64,000 bases of DNA from Wyeomyia smithii (taxonomy: Eukaryota > Arthropoda > Insecta > Diptera > Culicidae): NCBI RefSeq assembly GCF_029784165.1, contig NC_073696.1, forward strand, positions 156,660,768 through 156,724,767. The letters run 5' to 3'. Shown one piece after another: positions 12,701 to 22,728 of this stretch. The notes below the pieces were generated by a model that had not been told where the DNA came from, did not search any database, and saw only the letters and a program-made list of their open reading frames with translations. The first letter of the stretch is position 1. Each line of letters starts with the position of its first letter. The translations under genes and the position numbers were made by a program.

Positions 12701-13179
12701 TGTTGGAATTGGAGCTTGCAACGGTTGTTGCTGAACTACTATTTGAGGAAACTGGCTAGCACTAGTGGAAGGAATAGGCGCAATTGCAGTCATGGGATTG
12801 AATGATGTCGATAACATTTCAATCAGACATTCCACTCTGATCATGGCGTCTGTATGAAGGGCTTTAAACTCGCTAACCTTTCCATCTTGTTCCTCATGTT
12901 TGGCACTAGGAATCGTATTGAGGACTTTTTCATGAATCATATTAAATTCGGAGTAATGGTAATCCAATTTTTTCGAAATTACTTTGAGAACAGGAAGACA
13001 GGAGACGTATCTTTCTCTGCACGCTCTATTTGCTTAAGCAATGCGGTAACCTTGGCCTCCACTTGGCCGCGCTGATAAATGAGCGGCTTTGCAGCATCCA
13101 TCGTAGATTCGGCTACTTTTCTCTCCGGAGTGTGGGATAACGGCATCTGGATGTATCTAGACTCACGAAAACGAAACAC
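9783..13179 (-). pseudogene. BEL/Pao Gag-Pol polyprotein, broken (copy A)
   Basis: Gag lies in the 12979-13179 and 12440-12967 frames (IPTFDGKYENWPRLK is typical of BEL Gag). The 10569-12443 frame continues with zinc knuckles at residues 122-134, 155-168 and 174-182 and a protease-like region. There the expected D-[ST]-G centre reads LDCDAQ (271-276), so the catalytic Gly is replaced by Asp. The RT N-terminal part follows. The RT core word ADISKMYRQI is readable only in another frame near 10640. The YVDD box lies at about 10405, just after a nonsense codon private to this copy (at about 10485). A linker frame at 9681-10106 runs into the purine tract. No integrase is present. Several frameshifts are shared with copy B and so are older than the duplication. 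Confidence 0.85.
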
Positions 13180-13306
13180 ACTGGTGTTGAATCAATAGCA
13201 CTTTCACACTATGTTCGTGTCAATTGTCACAAGAGTTTTTGTTCAATCTTCTCGCGGAAGCACACTTTTCACTAAGACGGTAAACGTTCACTGTCCGATT
13301 TTTCGG

Positions 13307-13324
13307 ATCCGGCTCAAAGGACCA
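13307..13324 (-). other. Primer-binding site, tRNA-Tyr type
   Basis: The plus strand reads ATCCGGCTCAAAGGACCA just inside the 5' LTR. This matches the 3' end of animal tRNA-Tyr plus CCA as I know it (ATCCGGCTCGAAGGACCA), with one G-to-A change; copy B keeps the unmutated form at 35453-35470. Its complement would be the RT primer site. The tRNA assignment is from memory of insect and vertebrate tRNA-Tyr. Confidence 0.7.
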
Positions 13325-13329
13325 AATCA

Positions 13330-14112
13330 TGTTGACGCCTTCGTCAACACGTAGAGGCGGGTGGGCGAGCGGTGCCTCTAAAAACCGCTATCAGAATCGC
13401 TGCCGGCTGAAAACTAAATAATCAGCGCAGCTGGCACGATGCTTCCGTACTGTCACACAGTACAAAGCGAAGAACGAAGCAAGCAAAGGACGCGGAAATC
13501 GCACACACGGTGCACACACGAAAGGATAACTGGCTCGGGATACAGCGCGAATGCTGTTTAAACGCAAGAAAATGAGCCACCACACTAAGGTCCAATGCGC
13601 ACTTCTAGCGAACACAAATAAATACTTTCGGATTAATGATAAAGCACTGATATCATTCACTTTAACTTTAATTACAAACACTCGATTGGGAATACACTTC
13701 GGTTTTAAATACACACTTTCGGTTCAGAATACACAATGACGATTCACACTTCGGAATGAAAATACACACTTCGGAATGAAAATACACAATCGGAATGAAA
13801 ATACACAATGACGATTCAAAATACACAATGAACTAGCTTGCGCAAAAGCGCGGTATTTATACTGATTTAGTAGCGGCACAGAAAGTTCTCGTCTCCTCTA
13901 TCATCTTCCTCCATGCGGTAGAATGAATTAGATTCTGTTGCAGCGCAGTCGCTCACGTGTTGTTCCTTCAGCAGGAGAATATACCAGTAGCGTCAGGAAA
14001 TGTCCTTCGCTGTGTTCCTTTATTCGTTGGCGTAGTGAATGAAGAGAGCATTGTCCTGCAGCGATGGTGTAAATTGAAGTGAGATGCTCAAAACTTGTTC
14101 GCTGCGCGAACA
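13330..14112 (-). repeat. BEL/Pao 5' LTR (copy A)
   Basis: This 783-bp LTR would contain the promoter driving minus-strand transcription into gag. It shares the hairpin edge and the CACTTCGGAATGAAAATACA repeats with the other LTR. GCGCGGTATTTATACTGA near 13850 could hold a TATA-like element, but this was not tested. Confidence 0.85.
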
Positions 14113-14416
14113 GTTTATGTTTCCTGAATTTCACATTTTTAAACATAACCTCTAAACTAAAAATCCGATTACAATAAAATTCAATAGGGTCTTATGTGGC
14201 AACAAGACCTTTCATTTGCAATTAATTTCATGAAAATCGGTCCAGCCATCAAATCGAGTGAAATTTGGAGAGCGTTACACACGCAAACACACACATACAG
14301 AAAATGCCCAGCTCGTCGAACTGAGTCGAGTGTATGCTACATTCGGCCCTTTTGAGCACTTTTATACCTTTAGTTTTTGCAGTGATTGCTATACCTTTCT
14401 AGGAGAAAGGCAAAAA

Positions 14417-15082
14417 TTTACTTTTTAATCAGAATAAGATAGACGGAAGGTGTCTTCGATAAAGTTTTAGGTTATCTTAAAACAAGAAACTTTACCGAAG
14501 ACATCATGTTTCTACACACTTAGATTTTATTGCCGAGAACTCAACAGCTGATAAATTCAGCGAAATGTTCTACAAGTTTTCGGCGGAATTTTCAAGAACT
14601 TCGGCAAATGAAATGTCAATACTTGCTGGTTTACGGTAAATCAATATATTTGCTGAGTGTTCGTCGAAATATATTGCTGACATTTGTTAAAAACTTCGCC
14701 GAGCTCAATCAGCTGTTGGGAAGTTTGTCGAGATAAATTTAGTGTGTATATCTTACATATTACGTGCAACATTGAGTTTTCTACTAAAAGGCACTAAAAA
14801 CCACAATTTTCGTTCTAACTTTTTTCGCAGATTTTTCCGAATTTTTAAACCTTTTACTAAGTTATCAGCCATCCAAAAACGCATTTGTTTTCTGAACATT
14901 GTTATTTTTCATCTCCCAAAAAAACAGTTATTAAACATATTTGTCAAAATGCATAGTTTTCCATCACATACAAAAATGCCAATATCTCAGCTCTCCGATA
15001 AGACATCAAGTATCTTTTTTCATGTGAATTTTCGTGGTAAATTCGCTTTGCAATGAAAATTTCAGTTCTTGATCAAACATTT
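14417..15082. other. Spacer with hairpin and MITE, no gene (copy A)
   Basis: A stem-loop at about 14448-14505 pairs TGTCTTCGATAAAGTTT with a near-perfect inverted copy. The 232-bp MITE at 14515-14746 follows, and the remainder to 15082 is AT-rich without a recognisable gene. Confidence 0.5.
14515..14746. mobile_element. MITE, 232 bp, TA target duplication (copy A)
   Basis: The ends are inverted repeats of about 50 bp. The left end begins CACACTTAGATTTTATTG and the right end, read inward, begins CACACTAAATTTATCTCG; both arms contain AACAGCTGAT and end in a GCGAA word. TA flanks both sides (14513-14514, 14747-14748). The length, TIRs and TA site fit a Tc1/mariner-mobilised MITE. There is no coding capacity. 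Confidence 0.8.
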
Positions 15083-15105
15083 TTGCCTTCTCCTAGAAAG
15101 GTATA

Positions 15106-16495
15106 CTGCCCCTCATGGCAAGTCCGTCCCAATTGCATTTTTATCAATTTTGACTTTATTGATGGAATCATCACCTTTTTACATCTACTTTTGATAGAAC
15201 ACATAATTTTGAATACTTTGTTCTGAGGAACTATAAAAAAAATAGCAAGTCTGTTTGTCCCATAGCAAAAATGATCGCATAGAACAAATCATCACAATCA
15301 CCACCCCATTATGAAACATGTTATGTTTACCATAGTTTATGGTCTTAAGGCTTAGCATTCGATGTACCAGTTGACCTAGTAAAATTCAATAGGCGGTTCG
15401 AACGAATTTTAGTATAGTTTCGCATTTAAAACAGGAAAAATAGAACAATTCGTTTTCTATTAAAGAAACCTGATTTCTAGAATTGTGCCGATATCTTGTT
15501 ATAAATAATCACGAGAGAACAAAGCTAATTACATATGTGTGTATTTGAGGATGGGATAAAAATTTAAACCTTATTGTTTGACAGTTGGTTGGTAATGTCT
15601 TTGTATAATTTTAAAAGTTCAACTATAAAAATTTATCAATGCTAAGTTTCTTTCATCAATTTTTTTCTATGAATGAACAGCATTTCTGCCATCGCCGTTA
15701 GGTGTGTCACTGTACTGTTAATAAAAGCATCCAATCAATATAAAATAATACTACCCTCGTATTTTATCCATGTTGGGCTGTGGATAACAATTAAGAAACG
15801 GTGGTTTATTTTTTGAACAACGTGTCAACAGTCATACCGAATACTTCAGCACGCTTCTTAGCTTTTTCCACTGTAGTAAAAATCTAAATGAGTAATAGAA
15901 GGGTTTTTGTTATATTGGTTTCCCTGCCTAATGCGTGGAAGCTGTCCGCCGCCGTCACACATTGACCGCTTTCGAAAAATTTTAGAACAAGCTCCTCCAC
16001 CTGAACTGATTGAGAATTTAATTATAGTATTAGATAAAGAAACAAGCAGGCAAGTTATACAACCATATTGTAATACATTTCTCACTACAAAATCGTTTAA
16101 TGATTCTGTGGAAGCACGCGAGACGGTGATCGTCCAGCAGCTGATTTGTTTCAAATGCAAGCTATCACCGGAATCGCTTTGCAGTAGTTTGCTTTTCATC
16201 ACCAGTCGTAGGTGGCTGTGGGACTGGTTTGCTATCATTCTGGCTAGGTATCGAAAAAGTAATCGCATATGGGTCCCAGCTTATGGATTGCAACATAATT
16301 TAATCGAATTTTGGTGTTTATGAACGGGTTATAATGCTAAAGTATTTAATTGACATTGCAGTAAAAATTTTTGTCGATGGTCTTGTTTAAAACAGCATAA
16401 GAGTGCAATATTTCTCTCACAGCGTTACGATTTTTAATTGCTGTTTTCTCATCAGCACTAAAACGCAAATGGGACGGACTTGCTATGTGCGGCAG
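15106..16495 (-). mobile_element. 1390-bp TIR transposon with DUF7869-like remnant (copy A)
   Basis: The ends are imperfect inverted repeats of about 36 bp. The left starts CTGCCCCTCATGGCAAGTCC and the right, read inward, starts CTGCCGCACATAGCAAGTCC; both continue GTCCCA. The flanks are TATA (15102-15105 and 16496-16499), so the duplication is TATA, or TA if the TIR is extended to TACTGCC. The uninterrupted site (GGTATAGCAATCACTG) is present in other copies of the host repeat, which proves the insertion. Its coding remnant is on the minus strand. The superfamily is unclear. Confidence 0.82.
15806..16143 (-). pseudogene. Decayed DUF7869-like protein fragment (copy A)
   Basis: Across broken minus-strand frames I read, in order, an AAGRSP word, ACFHRIIKRF, ITIWLYNLPAC, EELVLKFFESGQCVTAADSF and AEVFGMTVDTLFKK before a stop at 15806-15808. 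This order resembles the C-terminal half of the insect family carrying DUF7869: GRS; then an Ile/Leu-W-x-D-N-C segment; then a K-FE-G-H-x-x-ADSFH segment. Here the W-x-D-N-C motif is degraded (D read as Y, C as L). The role of the family is not settled; a transposase-like role fits the TIR context. Longer frames at 15858-16268 (minus) and 15907-16323 (plus) do not show these words and are probably shadows. Confidence 0.45.
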
Positions 16496-16570
16496 TATAG
16501 CAATCACTGGAAAAACCAAAGGTATAAAAGTGGTCCCAATGGCCGAATGTCATATACCACTCGATCCCTT

Positions 16571-16680
<110 letters not shown>

Positions 16681-18456
16681 AACTTTTTTTTCTCACTCAC
16701 TTTTCTCAGAGATGGCTGGACCGATTTTCATGAATTTAATTGCAAATGAAAGGTCTAGTTGCGCCATAGGTTGCTATTGAATTTCATTGTAATCGAATTT
16801 TTAGTTTAGAGGTTATGTATCAAAATGTAAATATCACGAAACATTAATATCTCAGAATAACCATAACCGATTTCAATAATACTGGTTTCAAATAATCGGA
16901 CTGTTTCCAAAATCCTTTAGTTTTAAATTTCGTATGGTTCAAAAGTTATGTAAAGAAAACTTATCCTGAGGTTGTTTAAACTCGCTCATTTTTCTCAGAG
17001 ATGGCTGAACCGATTTTCACAAAACTAGTTTCAAATGAAAGACCTAGTTGCCCCATAGGTTGCTATTAAATTTCATTGTAATCGGATTGTAACTTTGTCC
17101 GTTGTTCATAAAAATGTGAAATCACAAAATGGAAGTAAACATTCAACTTTCTCCTTACGATCACTGGCTAATTAAAAGGTAGAAAAGTGATCCAAATGGC
17201 CGAATGTCATATACAACTCGACTCAGTTCGACGAATCGAGCATTTTCTGCATGTATGCATGTATAGGTGTATATGTTTGTGTGTGGGTGTGTACGTGTGT
17301 ATGTGCACCTTTTTTTCGCACTCACTTTTCTCAGAGATGGTCTGACCGATTCTTTCTATCTTGGTGTCAAATGAAGGGTCTATTTGCCGATTAGGTTGCT
17401 ATTGAATTTCATTGTAATCAAACTTTTAGTTTTGGCGCTGCGTCAAAATGTGAAAATCGCTCTTATTTTGCAGAAGCTATGGAAATAGTTGAATTCAAAT
17501 TAATGGGCTTTTAAACCCTTAAACAATGAATTTCATAATGTTTAAACATGTGGTTTGAAAGTTATAGAGAGAAACGTAGCCCGCAGACTGTTTAAAACTA
17601 TAGTTACGATCAAAATATGTGGCCTCAACATCATTTGAATTCGATATTGTACTATTTCAATGTTTGCGGCCTTGCTCGGGATTGAAGTTGAAATTAAAAG
17701 TCATTTCTATCATTTCCCTTTTTTTTAGCACAAATATACTATACTATACCTAAATTATTACTCTATATATAACAGCAATATTCTAGTACCCACAGAGTGG
17801 ATATACCTTCATTGAATTGTATTTGACAATTTAAGGATGTTTTCCTTAAACCGGAAGCCGCGAAATCGGGTTTCAAAGTGAAATATGAAGTTTACTCCCG
17901 GCTTGCACGTCCCGGATAATGTTCCTAAAAAACATTGGGTAATGTTTGTCCCTTTAAGGTTTTTTCCCGAAATCGGAAGCTACTATGTATCTAGAAATTT
18001 GAAATGGCGTCCTAAGTTGATTTCTGGCCTCTGGGTGTAACGCTTCCGCAATACTCATAATAGATGATATTTGGTCATCTTAATTTGTTTTCCAGAAACT
18101 GGAAGTCGGCATCTTCGCCATTGAATTACCCGGGTTAGGCAAAATTTGGCCATTTTAGGGTATATTCCGGCAACCAGAAGTAGTCATCTGGATTTTTCGC
18201 GTGATGTATTTGAAACATATTTATTTCATGATATTTGCATATGTATAATTTAATGTATGCTCATATGTGTGTGGATGTTCTGTATAGTTGTGCTGTTGGC
18301 TATCCAAAATTCCTTATTTGAAGTGAAAAATGAAACCAGCGGAAATTTTCAAGGAGTATGTTTTCTGTTAAATCGTGTAAATCTATTTTAACATATAATA
18401 AGTTTGAATGAGAAAGGCTGGGTCTCACCACTGGGTGGATTAATTTGGGTTTTTTA

Positions 18457-19936
18457 TTTGTGATTTAAAGGGTTTTATCTAGAAATTATTAGAAAAATAA
18501 ATTTTTCTGTGATGTTTAATGGGTAGAGTCAAAATACTAAATGCAAGGCTAAACTGAACCATGCAAAATATTTAAAAACAACCTCACATAAGTAAAAAAA
18601 TATATGGAAAAATGTAGGCACCGAACAGAATTGAAAAAAGTGCAAAAGAGCGGGTTTGTAGCATAAAAAAGTCATTTTTCATAAATCACGTTTGGGCAAC
18701 CTGAAAACATTTTTTTTAGAAAGTCGAAATGTTCTTCAAAATGCTTTGAATAACATCTTTCAATTTAGAGCTGAGCACCTTGACTTTTTCAACGTCGATT
18801 TTTTTGGGACACCCTAATATGAAGGCTTTCGCGGTTCATCGTTATCGGCCTAGTCAAATACAGCAGAAAGCTGTGAACTAGTTAGCTTTATATCTGTTAG
18901 ATTTTTATCACTCGGCAGAAGATTTGTTCTTTTTCGGGTTCTAGCTACGGCAAAGTGACGGAACCCTGACGGTTATTCTCCACGAAAGGAGGGGGTGCCG
19001 TTACACATCTACTGGGTACAAAAACTTACAAAGTTCCATGCATTCTTAGCCAGAAAACTTAGAAAAATGCAAATATGCATATCAAACAAAACAGAGTGCT
19101 TAGTTAGTTTACAAAACGCCAATACAAACACGATTAAATTTTAGTTGTGATTGTCTGTTGTCACGCCAACCAACAAGATTTTATTATATAATAGTCCCGT
19201 GCATCTAAAGAAACTGTGGAAATGATAGAATTTAGTAATTTTTGTTAGATTTCACTGCTATGCAACAAAAAATACTAAACTCCGTTATTGCCTCGAATCC
19301 AAAGTTTCGCTAGATTTACCGGAAATTGTTTTTTGACCGTACGATAGAGCTTTGCAGTTTTCGACAAAGTTTTAGATTAGAAAATTTTATGTAACTTTGT
19401 AGAAGAAACAAAATTTCTGTCACTTAAATTTTGTTGGAAATTTACGAGTTTTTGGAGAATTTGTTTGAGTGCCACGTTTTTTGTAATAGTTTTGTTATTC
19501 GAAACATCAAAATCACCATCTGCAATTGTTAGCCAAATGTAAAATGTTAACATAATATTTGTATATTTCTATGTTATACGCTAAAGTTTTGTAGCTTAGA
19601 GCGGTCTTTGGGATAGTAATAACTTATTCGAGCTCGCTCAAATACTTGACTTACTCGAATTAATTTCAAATATTTGAGATGTTTTTTCAAAAAAAATAAA
19701 TCTACTTTTGCAGATGCAATTAGAATAAGGATTTATTCATTTATAATCATCAAATTAGAAGACTTTGAACATCAACTGGAAAATGACTTTTCTCAGTTAA
19801 AGCATAATCTTTGTTGAGTGTTATTAAATGATTAAATTAAAATCTCTCTGGTGCCATCTATATGTGCTCAAAGTGGCAGAGTTTCATTTCTATGCAGTTT
19901 GTTTACATTGAGTTGTGAGCCATGGCAGAATTAAGA
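18457..19936. other. AT-rich sequence before the maT mariner start (copy A)
   Basis: No gene was recognised. At 19342-19507 lies an arm whose inverted partner exists only downstream of copy B (43086-43251). CAAAGTGACGGAACC at 18951-18965 is shared exactly with the LTR at 31989-33319. The last bases (ATGGCAGAATTAAGA, from 19922) are the first five codons of the maT transposase, truncated by the duplication junction. Confidence 0.55.
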
Positions 19937-20004
19937 AGTGTTTATGTTTTGAAATAATCAAGAGGAGGGGGAGCAGAATAGGTGTAAAACGGTTATGACC
20001 ATAA

Positions 20005-21740
20005 ATGTCAAGATTAAAAGAGGTTAAGGATTATGTTTACCAGGGGTACCATAATCTGAGCAATAACATAAACAGGCCGAGAACGCGGGCGGCAGTCGCT
20101 AATAGAAGAAAATTATTAAGCGACGCTTTAAACGACTTTTCGGAAATTTTAAAAGAGTACGAAAATTCAAATCTAACGCCAGAACATTGGGATAGATTAA
20201 CAGATCAGTACACACTTGTTCAATCGAAAGTGTGTCTGGCATTGAAAATTTTAAATAACTTGGCGATTGTTCCAGAGCCAAACAGAAATAGAAGGTTATC
20301 TGAAAATTGTCTTGAGTTTGAGACATCAGATCTTGCAGAAGATCAGTTGGCAGACCTAGAGCGATCGGTGATTTTTGAAGATCCCCCTCTTTCATCGACC
20401 CTTGTGGAAACTCAGGAATCGAAAAAGGAGAAGCAGGACGAAAACCGCGAAAACTGTGCAAGCGCTCTTAAACAGTTAGAAAAATTAGAAGAAGAATTTG
20501 TTAAAAGAAACCTCCAAATCAGTGAGGTAGAAATTCAAGACACACCCAGCTTTGGGGATCATATCGAAAATTTAAAAGACATATTCGGCAGAAGCAGTTT
20601 TACTATCGGGAAAAAGCTGAATAGAATAAATATGAGCCGAGCGGCTGATTACGTTTTCTCGAAGGCGGATGCACTACAATGCATTCCAGAATTTAAGGGA
20701 CACAAAGATGAACTGGAAGCGTTCCTATACCATGTTCTGCATTTTGCAGACAAAATCCCAGAAAACGGGTCACACAGTGTACTGATTTATACAGTTTCAG
20801 CGCATATAAAAGGAGAACCATAGAGATCAAAGAATTGTTGGATACGTTTGAAAAGAACCAGGAGGGTGAAGCGGGTTCTGCAATGGAAAGAAGTCTCAGG
20901 ATTCATTTTTTTGGGGGTTGGCGTAATTCACATCTAAAATTAATGGCGGGAGGAAATAAGAAATTGAGCTTAGACGAGCAGGTGGACCTACTGGAGGAAG
21001 AGGAATGCGAACAACTCGCAGCTGTAGAAAACAGACTACGCGGTTTGGATCTACTAAAACAAGAAAAAGAGAGGTAGGCGCTGGCAGCCGAATGGGACAG
21101 GTAGTAATGCCCAAGGAAGAGGCCAGGACGGTTTTAACGGAGCCAGGAGCTCGCAGAACAGGGGCAATGAGCGATTCAGCAATCGCCAGCGGCAGAACAA
21201 TTATACACGAAACGATGAGGTCCAAAATTACAGACAGCAGCAGGTGGGAACAGTAGCAGCCCCAACAACTTCAATAACAATAACAATCGTAACTACAGGG
21301 AAAACTCTAATAGAGGGAACGTGCGACAACAAAATAACAGAAACTACGGAGGTCAGTCAGGGGGCGGCTGGTCTAATCAGGGTAGAAACCAAGGCTGTAA
21401 CCAAACCAACCAACATAATAATGACGATCGCTACCGAGGTTCACAGGGAGCGCGTTGGAACGGGTACATACACCAAACTGAATCGCAAGATTGGTGGGTT
21501 GCCGCGCGGAATAACAACCAGCAAAGCAATCGAAATAGCTACAATAATGATGGGTATGACAACAATCGATATAATGACCGCCAATATCACCACCAGGATG
21601 ATGGTTTTAATAACGGCAGCAATAGAGGAATATCGCCTGGGCGCGGAGATCGCAATAATAATGATGGTAGATATAATGATGCTTACGATCGCCAATTTCG
21701 AGGTCGAGGCTACGAGCGCTACCAACAATCACAAAACTAG
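20005..21740 (+). pseudogene. gag: Ty3/gypsy-like Gag, broken (copy B)
   Basis: The N-terminal 260 or so residues (20005-20823) are open from the ATG at 20005 and include the stretch deleted in copy A. The capsid region is cut after about 20794 by a 163-bp deletion that shifts the frame and leaves a stop at 20821. The C-terminal capsid part reappears at 20835-21077 and the Asn/Gln/Gly/Arg-rich tail at 21321-21740. The two copies therefore carry different, non-overlapping deletions on the same older disruptions. It is a structural protein remnant with no expected activity. Confidence 0.7.
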
Positions 21741-21909
21741 GTCGCTGGGGGCTCGACGGCAGCGCCAGCCGGGCACCCCGACCGATGAATAGAAATAATT
21801 TAGTAAGGAACAAATTCAACAAAGCAGTTGAGAACATTTCTCCCAATGTCTGGAATAAGCACGACATTTTTTCGAATTATACCAGGTGGAGTGACGATGA
21901 GACGCACGG

Positions 21910-22728
21910 TTGTTCACCGTATGTATTAAGTATAAGGGGAGGGGCGAAGAACTCGGGGAACCGTTTGCAAAAGAATACTTTAGCGATGATTTCACAGAAT
22001 TATGTCAGGACGCCTATTGGCGGAGAATCACTGACGAGCCCATCCGCATAGAGATAACGGACTGGAAGACAGCATGTAACCACATACGGGACAATAGTGT
22101 CTGTGTGGCGAAGCGAGTCTATTTTGACATCAGCCGGCGGCTTATGATTACACTGCTGGCAAAACAAAATGTGCAGCAAACGCTGAACTTGATTTTAGAT
22201 ACAGGCGCGTGCGCGAATATGTTAAGCATGCATGTTGCAGAAAAATTGAATGTGCATGTAAACAGACAGGACACGAACACTTTTGAGGGCATTGGAGGCG
22301 GGATCGTGCGAACCTTAGATACGGTTATCCTGGATTTAATAGTCGAAGACTTTTTGGACCCGACGGAGTTTCATCTGATGAACGGGTTACCGGCGGACGG
22401 CATAATCGGAGTAGAATGAAAAAACACACCCTTCAGATAGGGAATAACTTTGACTATATTGTGTTCAAGAAACACGGCAATAGGGACCCGGATAGTTTTA
22501 GGCCCATGGAGCGTGCCTAAGGAAGAAGTCCTTAGTCGGCATGTGTATTTAGCGGCCATAAATAGAGTCACGGTGCAGAACTATCTACGAGATAATATTG
22601 TCAATGAAAATTCCATAGCCTGCGTGGAACCTGGAGAAGGTTCCAACATAGAAAGAAAAGTACCCCATAAGTATGAGGTACCGAAGGACCCATCTCAGAC
22701 CAAAACTTGCAATCACTGCAAAAACTAA
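21910..22728 (+). pseudogene. Retropepsin-like fragment of Ty3/gypsy-like pol (copy B)
   Basis: This is the same protease as in copy A, with DTGA at residues 97-100 and ADGIIG at 162-167. It differs by a few substitutions (for example GIGGG in place of GIAGG at about residue 128). The linker frame 22450-22728 again runs into the mosquito repeat, so the loss of RT predates the duplication. Confidence 0.72.

Larger units (their letters stand above)
9010..14112 (-). mobile_element. BEL/Pao LTR retrotransposon, internally deleted (copy A)
   Basis: Two direct LTRs (9010-9773 and 13330-14112) start TG and end CA and are flanked by the 5-bp duplication GTTTA at 9005-9009 and 14113-14117, as expected for BEL/Pao. 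On the minus strand the order is 5' LTR, tRNA-Tyr-like primer site, Gag, protease, RT, then a linker, a purine tract (the plus strand shows TCCTCCCCC at 9774-9782) and the 3' LTR. RNase H and integrase regions are absent, so the element could only move with help. The LTRs differ from each other by several substitutions and by small indels, so the insertion predates the segmental duplication. Confidence 0.9.
8440..14416 (-). repeat. Mosquito module repeat, reverse copy 2, split by BEL/Pao (copy A)
   Basis: The left end of this repeat is at 14416 on the minus strand (AGGAGAAAGGCAAAAA). Its body runs down to 14118, is interrupted by the BEL element at 9010-14112, and resumes at 9009 through the modules at about 8888 and 8813 to about 8440. 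The lower part matches the repeat's 3' half in forward copy 2 (shared GTGGCCTCAACAT and AGTAGTCATCTGGATTT words). The span from 8120 to 8440 is A-rich low-complexity sequence without a gene. Confidence 0.65.

Noticed and set aside
9010..14112. Endogenous virus rather than retrotransposon
   Set aside because: Gag, zinc-knuckle and RT signatures are those of BEL/Pao, and no envelope gene is present.
15907..16323. 138-codon plus-strand frame in the TIR element
   Set aside because: The minus strand carries recognisable DUF7869-like words in broken frames over the same bases, so the plus frame is more likely a shadow.
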